NCBI GenBank assembly: GCA_963678675.1
Contig: OY783195.1
Location: forward strand, 27,453,385 to 27,517,384
Origin: Xiphydria camelus
Taxonomy: Eukaryota; Arthropoda; Insecta; Hymenoptera; Xiphydriidae
Length of the DNA stretch: 64,000 nucleotides
Reading direction: 5' to 3'
Within the stretch, counting starts at the first letter, position 1; each line of letters begins with the position of its first letter. Of this stretch, positions 12,713-26,786 are shown piece after piece. The notes below the pieces were generated by a model. The model ran no database searches, was not told the DNA's origin, and saw only the letters and a program-made list of their open reading frames with translations. The position numbers were made by a program, and so were the translations under genes.

Positions 12713-15700
12713 AACAGCACCCCCGAAGCTCCTCTCCCTCGCTGGACGAAAGAGTAGTAAAGCATAGTTATGGCTGGTTAGCATATGCGGGCCTGGGAGT
12801 GTGCTTAAACTATTAAGCGTATTTATATTGCGAGGCCGGGGCCATCTCGCGGGGCCACCGGCAAAAACCCGAAAGAGCATAAACCTCGCACTAATAACAG
12901 GCCTCCACTCCACTCCATTCTACTGCACTCTCCACTCTCCACCACGCTCACGGGGCCCCGCGCTCTCCACTCGACCACGGCGCTCCGTTCTCGGCGCTCG
13001 ATTTTTCTCTTCTCTCGCTCCCCGAGAGAGTTGCTGCTCCTCGTACCTTTTTTTTAATATCTGCTCGCGAAGAAGGCCCGCCACTGCGGTCGCCGCCGCC
13101 GCCGTCGTCGCCGCCGCCGCCGCGTCGTCAATGGCAGAAAGACGTTCTCTCGAAACGATGCATAATCAGCTCGGGCGAGAGACCTCGGTGCACGGAACGA
13201 CTTCGTTCTAGCGTGCGAAGCAAGGGGATATCTCGGTCCCTCGACGATTTCAATGGTCGAAAGAGAAGACGAGCAGTGAGAGGCAAAAAACGATCGCGAA
13301 CGCCGCGAGGAAGATCGTGGAAGGATGGAAAAGGGATTCGTTGAAAATCTGTCGAACGTACGCGCCGCGAACCGTTTCCTTCTCGCGAAAGCATTTGCGC
13401 GGCCGCTAAAAATCGCCCGAATTTCACGGTCGAGCGCGGTCAAAGGGGGCTCCCCCGGTCGGATCGGTATACGTACAATGATAGTTCGCACTTTTTACGC
13501 CGCCCGGTCGTGCGCTTTGCGCAATTCCCCGGCTACCGCGCGAGGGTCCCCGAACTGCGCGCGCGCTGTCAATATCGCACACTTTCTACCGCATTCCTGG
13601 CACTTCTTGGATTTTTTGCAGCAGACCGCGCCACCCACTCTTGGACGACTCCCCCCTCCCCCTCGGGAGCCGTAGCGGTTCCTCGCTTTCGAGTGTCACC
13701 TCGTCGTCCGGAGTCTCGCCGCGCCGCGCCGCGGCTCCGTCTGAAATCGGCTTTACCCGGAGATCCGGTGGTTCCGTGGGCGCGAATCTCCTCCCGACGT
13801 ACTCACGCCTCGGCTCGGCGTGCCCCGTGCTCGTAAAACGAAACTGAATACGTTTACACCAACACAGACCCGGGAGTCACACTCGAACGCCGGCTCCTTC
13901 GAACACCGACGTGGTTTCACAAATTAAGCAATTACCGGCGGGACGCGCATGCGCGCGCCGTCCCGCTACGGCCAGAATTCAAAGCCGCTGGCTTTTTTGG
14001 GCCGATAACCCGTGAAAACTTCACTTTGCTCGAGAGCGGTTCTCGTCGAGCGTTGCCACCACCACCATCACCACCACCACCACCGCCGCCGCCGCCGCTG
14101 CTGCTGCTGCCGTCGTCGTCTCCTGCTCCTCCTCCTCCTTATTCATGTTCTCTCCTCTGCTCGTCGAACGGACCTCGAGCGGAATTTACGCGCGGCGATA
14201 ACGCGCGTAATTGCCGGAGCGCGAACGAGCGCGCCTCCTCCGAGGAAGCGTCGGTCGCGGCTCCGTCCTCGCTCGCGGCTCTCTTGTCCTCGGCTTCCTC
14301 TCGATCTCGCTCTCTCTCTCTCTTTCTATGGTCAATTCGCGCAGCGACTGCCGATATACCTAGGACCGATCTGGTGAAACGCGTCTCAGAGTCTCCGTTT
14401 TTTCTTTCAGACCATGCAAATCTGCGGGGCCGGACCATATGACCAACATCTCATGCTGGGCGAGCACGAGCTGATGGACCACAGTCAAAGCTTAGCCTCC
14501 CTAGGAATCTTCCCCGGCGCGCTGCTCACCTTGAAGGTGAGTCGAATGACGTGTGCCACTGCGTGTCGTTTCTCGCACGTCGCTAAAATCTCCGGGGCCT
14601 CGGATCGATCTCGGAACCCCGGGGGGAACGCGTGCCACGCGAGGTGGACACGAGACGCGCTCGCCACCGACGAACGGCTATCGATCGCGTTACGTAAACG
14701 GGGTACGCCACCGCTGCCGACGTGGAAACCGGCGTATCTCTCGCCTTAGTCACCGGGTCTGTGGAATGAGAAGAAAAAAAAAACGTACCTTCCGTGTCCG
14801 CGCGTCGTCGGAACGGGAGAGAAAGAGAGGAGCGAGCCGCGGACGACGATCGTGCCGACATCGATCCGAATCCGCGTCGCAACATTTCCACGCGGCCGAG
14901 ATCCGATCCCGACTCTCGCGCGCGGTTCGAGGCTTCCCGTTCTTCGAGAAGCGCGTAACGATGCGTCCCTCTCCCGCCCCTCCGAGTCCCCGAGTGGCCC
15001 CCGTGACAAACAGGCGCAATTTAGATTTAAGATCGGCCCTCCACCCGCGCGCTCTCGAGACAATGGATAAGTTACGCCCGGCAATGGGCTAAGATAACGA
15101 CAAGACCGTGGATTAGTCGCGCGGGTTCCTTCTCGAGATTAGAAGCGTTAATTTGGCCTCGGCATGGAAGTGTACGTGTGCCGAGGTACCGCGCGCGCGA
15201 AGGAGCGGAGTCCGCGAAGGTGGCGAAGCCGCCGCGGCGGGAAGGGGTTTCCACGAAGGATCGACCGATCGAATCTTCCTCTCGGCGCCGTGCCGCGCCT
15301 TTCGACGAGAGTCCTCTCTCCCCCTCGTCGTTTCTCCCGCTCCCCGTTCGCGATTGGAAGCGGCGCTCTCTCGGGGAACGGTCTCCGTCGCGCGCGATTC
15401 GCCTCCGCCGCGACGGCCGAGGGCACCCGGCCGATCGCGAAGCCGGAGCCCCGGAGCAAGAAAGAATTGTCCGCTGTCGGACTCGCCGCCGTTGCACGCG
15501 CGGGCCCCGCTCTTGCTCGGCGGGGCAATTCCAGCATTCCAACACATTCCTCTCGGTTCACAGTCGACTGATTTTATGAAACCAGCCGTTGCCGCGCGCG
15601 GAGAGCGAGAACGCTCTCGGCACTCCCGAGAGCCAACTCTGTATACCGTTAGCTGCGATTGTGGTGTCCCGCGCGCGCGCGCGCCCGGTTAACACCGTCT

Positions 15701-18700
15701 CGCGCTGGTTGCAAGGTTCGTGCCCCGCACACACAGGTGCGAATTTCTAATTGTCCCGCTTCGAGAGCGCCGGTAGCAGCGATCTCTTCCGCGGCCGAGC
15801 GGCGCGCGTCGACGTTTATTACGGAGCTTTCGTACTCTGGACGCGACTTCATTGAAGATTCGAACGAGAGGCAGGCGCTCCCTTCATCGCCCGGGCGAGT
15901 GACCATCGATCGCGACGCTCTCTCTCCACCGCTGATCATAATCGCCTGCGAAATCTCTTCGCGACTCTTCGCGTTCTTCTTCTCTTTTCTTTCCTCTCCC
16001 GACATTTCATCCAGTCGCTCTTTCTCGACTTCATGGCTGATCGGTCGGAGTCTTTAGAGACGCTCGCTCGGCCGGGCCCCCGGTAGCCAACGTCGGCAGC
16101 CGCGTTTGATGTCGTGTGACGAATGTCCGCGTTGGACGCGCCTCCGGTCTTTCTCTTTCTCTCGTCCACCTCCTCTCTTCATCGCCGCTCCTCTCTTCCT
16201 CGCTCGCACTCGCGCGTCATCGGGGCGAGGATCCCGCGTTACGCACTCCTCCCGTCTCGCTCTCCGCGCAGCCACCCTTTCCTTTAAACGCGCTTCGCCC
16301 GTATACTCGAGAGAATCTCTAGCCGCTCTCCGGCCTCTCCGCTTTCCTCTCTCGCGCGCGCGAGCGCGGCCTCCACAGAAAATTGGAAACATCCGATAGC
16401 CTTTTATGCCCGCGCTGCCGGGGCAAAAGGAACGCGAGGAGAGACGCGGGGATCGGACCGACTGAAAATAAATTGAGCGCGGCCACCGCCACCGCGCTTC
16501 TCCTGCTCCGGACGACGCGTGCGTCCCTCCGATGGAAAATATGAGTTAGCCTCGCGGGGTGGTGCACCTTCTCTCGCCGCGTTGCCTCCCCTCTCTATTT
16601 CTACGCGCGTGCCGTGTGCGGGAGATTGTCAGAGGCTAATGAAATGGGGCTGAAATGAGACTGGGAGAAAGACACGGAAAGACCGATAGCAAAATACTGT
16701 ATTTTTGTAATACGGTAAATTTCGACCAAGGATCTGTATTCTTAAAAATTTGTAAGATCATATGCTCTTATATTTTTTTTGACACGAGCAATTATTTTTT
16801 TCGGTGTCTGCTGAGAAACAATTTTTCCTCGGAAATTAGTAAATTGTAATGTAAACTATCGTGATTTAAAGCTTTCGAAAGAAATATTACTGCACCGCAC
16901 TGTAAACAAATTCGAAAACCTTCATGTGTACCGCTTTTATTGCAAGTACCTACGGTAAAATTTGCAGTAAAATTTGCAATACAGTACATTTTACCGTATT
17001 TGCAATAAAAAATGTACACATGAGGGTTTTTGGATATTCTTATAGCGCGACACAGTAACTTTCTTTTAAAAACATTAAGTCATGATAATTTACATTACAA
17101 TTTAAAAGTTTCTGGGGAAAAATCGTTCCTCAGCACACGCTGAGAAAAATAATTGTTAGGGTCAACAAAATATGTCTTGAACCAAGAACATATGATCTTA
17201 CAAATTATTAAGAATACAGATCCTTGGTCGAAGGATATATATTCTTGATTCAAAAATACCTTCATAGAAACGAGAAATTCTTTCTGCGCGAAAAAAAACA
17301 ATTACTGGAGCCCGTCAAATATTATCTTGCACGAAAAAAAAACCATGGCTTGATCCTGGAATTACGTCATGTTTCTGATTGAAGGAAACCTTTTTTTCTC
17401 ATCGACAATTATTTCTCTCAGCGCAGTAGGAACATTCGACAATCCTTATGTGTACCGCTTTTATTATAAATACAGTAAAATTTACTCTTATCACTCTCTC
17501 CTTGTAGATCGTCCTTCCCTCCCTTCGCATAAATGCTATTTCCATCCACCTTCCCCAACAAACGTTTTCTCGGATGTATCCGTCTGTCGCTCGCGCCTCT
17601 TTCGTCCCCGTGCCTTTCGTTCGCGCGTCCCGCCAGAAGGGGTAGTTACGAGAGGAAGCCGGGGTCCCCCGGAACCCCGCGTGCACCGTGACGGGTCGAA
17701 CGAGAAGTCAACGAGGAGGCTCGACTTTTCTCTCGCTCCCCCGAGGAGGAGTCGACCGCGAAACCGGACGGCTCTCCTACTTTGCTGCCCGACTCGCTCG
17801 CTCGTTCTTTCTCCTCTTCTTCTTCTCCTTCTTCGAGACTCTCGTCGAGAAGACAGTAAACGCGCCCTCTCGTGCAGGTAATGGCGACAATTATCCGCGC
17901 CGGTGAACTCGGCATTAAAATCGAATCACTCTCCGACGTTCCACCAGGTGCGCCGACCCGCCCGAAAAATTCTGACTCCCCCACCCCGAGCCCGCGCTAG
18001 CGGCGAAACTACGAGGAAAGCGAACGTTCGTTTTTTGCGTTTTTCGGAAAATGTCTGCATTCCATTTGGCGCTTCGCGTACTCGATGGATGCGCTTTCAG
18101 GGCACAGGGTGGCAAAATCCGGGAAATTTCAGGGCAATATCAGGAAAATTAGGATTTTTCAAATGGAAACTTGAAGTAAAAAATGCCTAGAGTTAATTTA
18201 TCGAAATTTTATTGAAACATTTCACAGTGCAATTTGCGCTGCTGTTTCAGATATCTCGAGTAGTAGACCACGTGTATATCATCGACTAGAATTATGATCG
18301 CTGTCATCAACATGCCTTTCTTAGCGTAAAAACTTCTTTACAGCTACTGCCATAATCCTTAAATATTGAGTTTGATTCCAGTTCGTACTCTTGTATTACG
18401 AATATTCATGGCTTTGTTGATTATGCAAAACTAATATGATTGAGAATATTATGGAATATTTACAAAATTGAACTGAAATGGTCAGGGAAAAGTGAGAAAT
18501 GTCAAGGAATTCTACATGGAAAAAAAAATATATATATATATATTGTGCTGTCTCAGCAAAATTAGGGTTTGCTGAGAACGTTTCGTGACAAAAATATTAT
18601 CCGCGGCGGCAAAGGATATGTCCGATAATAGCAAATGTAACTGCAATCGCAGTGAACTTTTTTCCGCAAGAATTTTTGCTATCCCAGCAAATATGTTTAC

Positions 18701-21700
18701 TACTATTATACCACTATCTTTTGCTGCCGCAGATAATTTTTTTTCACAACAGTAACGAGTTCTCAGCAAAATCATTTTTTTCCGTGTACAATGAAGTTTT
18801 TGTATTCAAAATACGATCATTTTCTCATTTAACGTACGTGTGATCGTCGTAGAATCGATCACGAGTGATCGAGTATCGAGAAGTCGATCGCCCTTCGTCC
18901 CTCCCCACTCTAAGGCTCGTCCAGACGATCGAACGTTGCGAGGACATTCGCGAACGAACGAGGACCGGAGAAAAATGAATATACGCGACGTTCGCTTTCT
19001 CGTTCGAGTGGGCCGTGGTCACGCCTCCCCTTCGAGAATTCGTCTCTCCCCCGCCCCCGGCCACCGCCGACCCTCGGTCGTTCCTCCATGAATTTTTCGC
19101 CCCGCGCCAATTCCCAGCTGTGTCCTATATGAGATTCGTCCTCGGCATACAAGATTTTTTCTCTCTTCGGGCCTTGTTCCCCCCCCCTCACCCTCCCCCC
19201 TCTCTCTCTCGCTCGCTCTTTTTTTCGGGAGGTCGATTCTCGCCTCCCACCGCGCGCGAGCGCGCGCCTAAGTTAATATTAATGGGGATATTTATGACCG
19301 GAGGTCGGGGCGGTCGGTCGGTATTTGCCTGGACCGACGTCGACGCCGCCGACGCCGCGGCTACTCGCCACTCTCGGCTAGATCGGGCGGTGTAGGAGCG
19401 AAGAGAGAAGGAGAAATCTGCGAAATGCTATGATTTATGGGAGCTTTCGCCGGACGCCCTAAACGCTGAATAAGTTATGGGTGGACGGAGCCGGGGGGAG
19501 GTGTTTGTATTTATGTCCAGCATCCGACGCCTCTTTCCGGGAAGATCGAAATTCTCTCGCCACTTCTTTACTCGCGCGTGACGCGATATCTACCACCGTA
19601 CGACGCACCGGTAGAACGGTACCGCGCGCCGGTATATTATATCTACTCTCGAAATTCGCTCCACGCCGAGCGAACCGACCAGCCCTCCGTTCGATTCTCC
19701 TCTTTCTCCTCCTCCTCCTCCTCTCCCCTTTCGGAACGTCTCCCGCACACCGCAGGCTCCGCGAGAGTCTTCTCCAACGTCTACATTCGCCGGTTAATTT
19801 CGGCCGGGCGCCGTTTTGTTTCTCCGTAATACCCCGGCCGTGGCATCCCGGCCACTTAACGCCGTGGCATCTCTTCGCCGGCACAACTAAGCTTCTGTTT
19901 GTTGATGCTGACTCCACTCCGCGCGCGCGCGCGCGCGCACGCTACACACTCCCGGGCCGACGGACCGTCCGCAACCACACAACCACCGTCGGATCGCGGG
20001 CCTCCCGTCTCCGCCTCGCCGCCACTATCTCGTCTCCTCGCCTCGCCGCGGACTCCTCGCCCCGCCGCCCCTCCGAGCAGATGACGCGGAGTTACGCGTC
20101 GTCGTCGCCGCGACATGTGGCGTGCCCGGGATTATACGCCGGACCCGGGGTTGCGGCACGCTTTATTACGAGCGTACGTACGTGCTCGCACGCCGGACAC
20201 GTGTGGAGAAGAGCGCGATATACGCTGCTCGCGTCGCTCGACGCGGCGAGTGTGCGTCGGTGTTTTATCCGGCCGAGGTCCCGGAGTCGTTTGGGAACCA
20301 CCACCGTTTCGAAGCGTGTCGTCGCGGTGGGCCGCGCCCGCGTCGCCGCCACAGGTTGCTCGTCCCCGCGTCCGGCTGAGAGGAGCGATGCGTACGCGCG
20401 CGCATTCGTCGTCGATTACGCGACGATCGCTTGTGGTATGTGCGTTCGGATATTTCCGGAATTCTGGTTCGGTATAATACAATGAGAACAAATTTGGTTG
20501 AGATTTAGGGTAAAAGTGGGATAGACGCCGCGGTTGAAGAGCAAGTTCCAAATCGATTATCTCGAAATCTATTGCAGATATCGAGGAAAAGTTTAGATAA
20601 AAAGTGTTTATCTATATTTTTACTGTAAAATAGTTGCTACGCATTTTTCACATATCTCCACTGCGTTTCGAGATAATCGAGTTCAAAGTTAAACAGTTGC
20701 CTGCGGCATCTTTCTCACTTTTACTCTATAATAGTTTTTTTTTAAATAGTCGAGACGATAATTTATTCATTTGAATTGACGGATCCTCGAGTATCTCTCT
20801 TGTCGAGTAAATGACTAGAATTTTCTTCCCCAATTATTTCATAAGATCCAAAAAGATTCTTTAGTGCCGAAGTGCTTTAGTCCTTCTTCCAAATTGATAA
20901 ACGCGAATGAGCTATGTATACTTCTGTTTGTTTTATTTTGAGAAATGGACATTTGCGAGGAAAAATAGGATGAAATAGAAATCTTTTTATTTTAAACACA
21001 ACATATCATAACTGTACCATTGATATTTCAAAACAAATTCTATCATCTTTATACTTGCCTTAACGATTCAAGTTTACGGCAACCACCTTCAGAATTTCAT
21101 TATTTTCGTCAATACTCAGTGTCAGAAACGGAAAAAATGTGTCGGTCGCGAATGTGTCAAATTTCATCGAGGGTATGCCGCATGTACTACTGATCCCCTC
21201 TCCTCGCGCGCTCCCCTCACCCGGGCGCGCGCCTGTCGAGTCTTGCTCGGCCAGCCACGCGAGAGGTAGCCCCGTTCCTTCACTTCCCCCCGATCGTTCG
21301 AGTACGATGGTACGTCGCACGCGTGTCATTTTTCGTACGTAGTGTGCGTTGCGAACGATATTTCCATGATATTTTGTTGCGTGGTACGCCTGTAATCGTA
21401 CTCGCGAAATGCTGAACCCACGAAGAAGCGGACAAAGTCAAGATTGACGTCGGTAGGCGCCTTTGAACGCTACTACCCGTTATCCGGTCATCGACGCTCG
21501 CCTCGAGTAAGCTTCTTTCTAGACTGTTCGTATTCTGTATCAATGCGAGCGCGTCCTCTCCTATTTGGTTTCTCCAAATTGCGCGTCATTTCTGTCCGCG
21601 ATTCGAAGAAACACTCCGTTCGTCGATATTCTACTAGTACGGCACAAACTCATTCGACCACGCAAATTTCGGTGTATGGTAGAATTCTTTCGAGGACCGA

Positions 21701-22457
21701 TTTAGCCGTATTATATCGCCTAGGATTTCATTTGCTTCGCGTGGCGTTTCGACGTAACGTTCGAACGATCGAGAATTAGCTTCTAGTCTTGCATTTTCTC
21801 GAATCGTATTGCATTCACAGAGAGCAGGTGACGAGCCGCAGTGCATGGGCGCGTTCGCGCCTGTTTCTCACACGAGTTGCGCCTCGGGGGCGGCCGTATT
21901 TTTTTACCTACACGCAGCCGCGTAAGTCGATGCGCGCTTTCTCATTGTTCTGGTTTCAAAGCACGCGTATTCGAGTGCAATAGCGTCGCGCGGTTTTTTT
22001 TCGCGTACGTAATACATTTCAACGATATCACTCATTTCGGGCAACTCTAGCTGTGCTCGATACGTTCTTCACGTAATAAAGCATCGCGATTCTGCACAAT
22101 CAAATGATTACGGATATTGCTTATTCAGTCGCGGTTTTCTGTAGACTTTAACTCTATCCTATATGTGTAATATATCGAAAGAGAAGTCCGTGTAACGAAT
22201 GACTGGAGGCGCGATGAGTATCGGAGGATGAAATGACACGGAAAAAAGCTTTCCCGGATCTTCCGCGCGCATATACCATACACTTGACCAGTGGTCCGTG
22301 AATACAACCGCTCCCGTGTATCTTAAATTCGCGCTCGTGCACACGTACACGCGCGCTAAACGCGTCAGTATCTGGAGCGGTCGTTCCGGAGAGATCCCCT
22401 GGAAGGAAGATTTGTCCTCTAATGTAGTCAGCGAGCCTCGGGGACGGCGCGGGATCC

Positions 22458-22488
<31 letters not shown>

Positions 22489-25400
22489 CTCGACGGAGTA
22501 GGCGTCCAGAAAGTGAGTAATGCTCACGACAAACGCAGCCCCCGAGGGTGGGACGTCGAGAGGTGGAGGTTGCTCGCAGGGGGGTGGATGCGAAGATCCC
22601 TGCAGATAGGGTGCTAAGCGACACACCGAGTGTCTCCCCCAGCCTCCTCGAGGGGTGGTCCCCGCGAGTTTCTCCCGAGCTAAATCGCTCTCCCGATCTC
22701 TTGCGTCCCGCAATTCGCCGTGGTCTTCCGCGCGGCAAAGGGTGGAAGCCGCGGGACCGCGTAGAGTTTCGCGCGAGCGATAACGATCCTCCTCGATCGC
22801 GCCGCGGATAGGGAACTTCTCGCGCGACTCTTCTCTCCTCGCGATCGACGATAACGCGATCGTCACCCCCTACAGGGGCCGTTCACATGTTGTGTCACGT
22901 GGTTTCTGGCCGTTTTGTCACAAATTTAAAGCCCCCGCCTACCTCCTTCTGTGACGTTACAGGAAGACTAAAATGTACTCGATCGAAATAAACGTGCCGT
23001 TGGATAATCCCAAGAGCATATTTATTCGAGTTAAATGAATATTGGTTGGACGCAAATATTAGATTATTGAATTAATTAGATGTTATTTGAATCAAATCAA
23101 TGTTCATTTAAATCGACTAAATACGCTCTTGGGACTATCCAAAGGCACGTTTATTTCGATCAAGTACATTTTTGTCTCAGTGAATATGTAGATATGTAAC
23201 CATCTGTGATTAAAGAAAAAAAGAAGGACTAAAAAATACTTAATTGCTTCAAACTGCACAAAAATAGTCACATATAGCGGACTAAATATGTTGAATCGTA
23301 GCAACTAAATATCTACTCACAGTGACTAAGCATATAGGTATTAATTGCGAATGAACGGGTATTGGATTGAACGCAATTATGTAAAGATATCGAGGGTGCT
23401 ACAACAGAGGGGCGTAACTACGGAAAAGTAAATTTTACAGGAGGGACGAAAAACGATTTAAAAATCAGGTTTTTTTTATTTAAAACAAATGTTTACCCAT
23501 ATGGAGCACATTTTCTACATAAGTAGAAAAATCGTTTTTCGTCCCTCCTGTTAAATTTACTTTTCCGTAGTTATGCCCCTCGATATTTAATAGATAAAAA
23601 TGCAGTCTTCGAGAAAGTATTACATATCTATAAATATGAGCCAAAAGCCCACAGATAATGGAGATAACAGTGATTCAAGTTTCTTCCCTGGCAAGTTTAG
23701 CCTCATATGATACGTGAACAACCCCCTACCACCAAACCGACGGACGGTGCGCGGTCCTCGATCCAAACTCGTCGCGGCTTTCGCGTTCGGGCTCATCGTT
23801 CGCACGTCAGTGGCTCTTCCGGTAACCAAACCCGTTAAAAGACGCTTCGGATCTTCCCGCGGAAACGCATCGGCGAACGGTTTACCGATTCGTTCGGTGT
23901 CGCCGCGCTATCCGTTCTCCTTTCGAGAAAGCGAGCCGACTCACGCGCGCGCGCGCGCGCGCGTAATTCGGCGGCCCGAGAGGAACTCTCGAGCCACGCT
24001 TAAAAGGGCACTCGAAGTAGCTGGATCATTTTGTACATCCATGGACGGCTCGACGGGGTACACCATGAAGGCGGTCTTTGTACTTGGCGGAAGCATGGTT
24101 CGCCTCTGATGCCGCGACGCGGCCTAGAGTCGAGAGACACTCGACCGGCTCTCCGGGGAGCGTCACTATAGTCGCGCGTACGCGAGGGAGTTTAGGCGGC
24201 ACCACGCACCGTGTCTAACGTGTCTGGTGGAAGACTCGATCATGTGGAAATCTTACACTGTCATCGCGCCACGTCGGACGCGGAGGTGGGTCCCCCGGCG
24301 CGCGATTATCGAGGCTCGCGGAGAACACCACTCCGGGAAATAGGGTAGGTGTACCAGTTATAGCCATGTTTGAGGATTTTTCAAAATATGCCATGCCTTG
24401 TATTTTGTAAAGAATTGACATATCGCTACATTCTGTGGTGCTAAATGATAGATTGTATATAGGTATAGTTTTCTTGCGGCAATTCATGAAGAAAAAAATA
24501 TAACGATCTTTCCGTAAAATGAAAGAAAAAAACCATAAAAAGGAGAAACTGCCGATTTTCCCTATTATAGCCACTCATCACCATTAATAACCAGGTGTAT
24601 GTATTTGTGTCACGTCAGCTTATACCGTTTGATCAGCGATTTTAAACCTCAAAAGGAGACAATTTAAAGCACATATCTTGGTTATAAGACAAAAATCTGG
24701 GCTATAACTGGTACCTACGCCTATCCTACGTGTAGATACTGCGTGCGAGTCGAAAGTTCGCATCGACGCCGGAGTCGCGCGATCGAGGTGTCATTCCGCG
24801 CCGGTTTTCGCGCAAAGATCGGTGTGAGAATCGCGCACGCGATCCCACGCGATATCTCTCGATCGAGACGCAACCCCGTCGAGGATCCACGATCGTTCGG
24901 ACCTCTCGAGATGAGGGGCCTCTTCTCTCCGTTCGGACGAGAAAAACCGGCGACTCGCACCCGGTCTCCGATCGAGCGGAAAGCCCATCAGCCGCGCGCA
25001 CCTCGCGAGTGACGCGGTGTCAGTGACCGCGCGCGCGCGGCTCTCGAAAAGCGTCATTTAATTTTCTACCGAGGGCCCCCGTACTGCCTTCTTTTTTTTT
25101 CACCCTCCCCCCTCCGCCCACTCGTCCGTTCGCCACGCGTCTCCGCCGCTCGTCTTATTTCCACCGGATCGCCGGACAACGACGCGAGACCGAAGGAGAT
25201 GGAACGGCCGCGCGGAGGCTGTTTCGACGCCGCATCGATCTTCGGGCGGTCCGGCGATCGCTCGATCCACGACGCGCGTACGGAAGTCGCGCGCGCCCCC
25301 GCTGCGGGGATAAGATAAAAAAAGAGGGGAAGGAGAAGGAAATCGTTGCTCCTCTAAACACCCGCCGCGTACGCCCGGCGTGCCTTCGCGTGGAGGTGGA

Positions 25401-26752
25401 GGTGGAGGTGGCTACCAGCGCGCGGCGGTGGTTTATATGAAGACGTTGTCCGTCGGGAGGAGAAAGAGCTCCTTGCCGCCCGCTCTTACTCTCCGAAATA
25501 ATTTGAATAATTACCAGCTACTTTTTCCACGGGGATGCTAAACAGCCGTTGAACTCGCCCCGCTCGCGGTGCTACTCTCTCCTCGACGGAGAGACAATGC
25601 ACGCGCGCGGGGCTCTTTCATTTTCTCGGGGCAGGACGCTCTTGCGCGTTGTCGCTGCGTTTCGCGTCGCTGCGGTCAGAGAAATAATTGCCGGTGTCGA
25701 GAAAATTTGTCTCGAGTCGGGAACACGTGATCTTGCAAATTTTTGAGAATGCAGATTCTTGGGCGAATATGGTGTCCAGAGTGTCAGGGAATTCTGGAAA
25801 ACCTGGAATTGTCAGGGAAAAGTCGAGGAAATTGAGGATTTTTTTTGGAATTCTCGCAAGGTACTCAAACTTTATAAATCTTAAAAGTAGGAGTTTCCTG
25901 TGAATCGATTCTCTCTTTGTACCGATAGTTGAGAATATCGATTACGTATTAAAAAATGTCATCGATACAAATGAATAATTACTTGCAGCCCCGCAAGTCA
26001 TTTTCAGTAGATCCAACTAATTCTTTTTCTCCGTGTATTTTCTTGCACGAAGAAAACCATGCACCGTGAGAATAGTTTATTAACAGTTAATAAATCTGAT
26101 TTTAAATACGGTGAAATAAATATTTTATCAAGACAAGAAAATATACCTATGTTAACCATCATCAATCATGTTCATTTCATTAATTGTGTCAAATAAATAT
26201 CGCAATAGTTTACGAATATTTACTTGATTCGATAAAATGTTTATTTCGCCATATTCGGACAAATATTTATTAAATACAAATAATATATCTATCGTTTTTC
26301 TCGATTGTGGCTTGATCTTGGAATTATAATATGTTTTTGATTGAAGAAAACCCTTTCTTTTGACACCAACAATTATTTCTCTCAGTGTATACGAGCAGAC
26401 GTTCGCGATTCCTCCTTTTCTCCCCTTCCGGTCGAAGTTCCATCGATACCGCGCCTCGCCAGAGCCGACGGACTGCTCCATCGCGCGGGACGCTGTGCGT
26501 CGCGGCTCTGGGTTTCTCTCGCGACGAAGAGTCGAGGAAACTCCGGGCGCGTCCCGTTGATATACTATATACACACGCGCTCCGACCAAGGCAACCCCGG
26601 AGTAATAACTTCCGCGCCGAATTAGCGCCGTAAGTCCTGGCGTCGTGACAGCCACGGGGACAATATTAATCTACTTTGAATTTATATCGCGAGAGCGAGC
26701 GCGCGCCCCGCGGTCTTCCGCACGACGTCGCGTCGGGGCGCGGTTGTATCGA

Positions 26753-26786
<34 letters not shown>

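Larger units (their letters stand above)
12469..14410 (+). other. Intron C-D (1.9 kb)
   Basis: GT at 12469 and AG at 14409-14410. It holds a 64-bp GA microsatellite and a trinucleotide-rich tract, listed separately. The rest is GC-rich, with open frames made of Ser/Arg/Pro that match no family. Confidence 0.9.
25675..26387 (+). mobile_element. Family I element broken by later insertions (copy 3)
   Basis: The left part 25675-25768 (GTGATCTTGCAAATTTTTGAGAATGCAGATTCTTGGGCG) and the right parts 26037-26061 and 26304-26387 (GTGGCTTGATCTTGGAATTATA, AACAATTATTTCTCTCAGTG) are in family I order. Between them lie the GTCAGGG repeat, a partial family A copy and a family B copy. Confidence 0.65.

Noticed and set aside
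11950..12765. 271-codon minus-strand frame with long Ser-Leu run
   Set aside because: Produced by the GA microsatellite and by the complement of the real + strand exon 12349-12468.
14012..14377. Frame with polyhistidine and polyarginine runs
   Set aside because: Translation of a trinucleotide tract inside the intron before exon D.
19481..20485. 334-codon open frame on the + strand
   Set aside because: Same reason: CpG-rich, arginine/serine/threonine-biased, several overlapping open frames on both strands, no family match.
24215..24574. 119-codon minus-strand frame with hydrophobic start
   Set aside because: Lies inside a MITE (24341-24727) and is AT-composition driven. No transposase motif.
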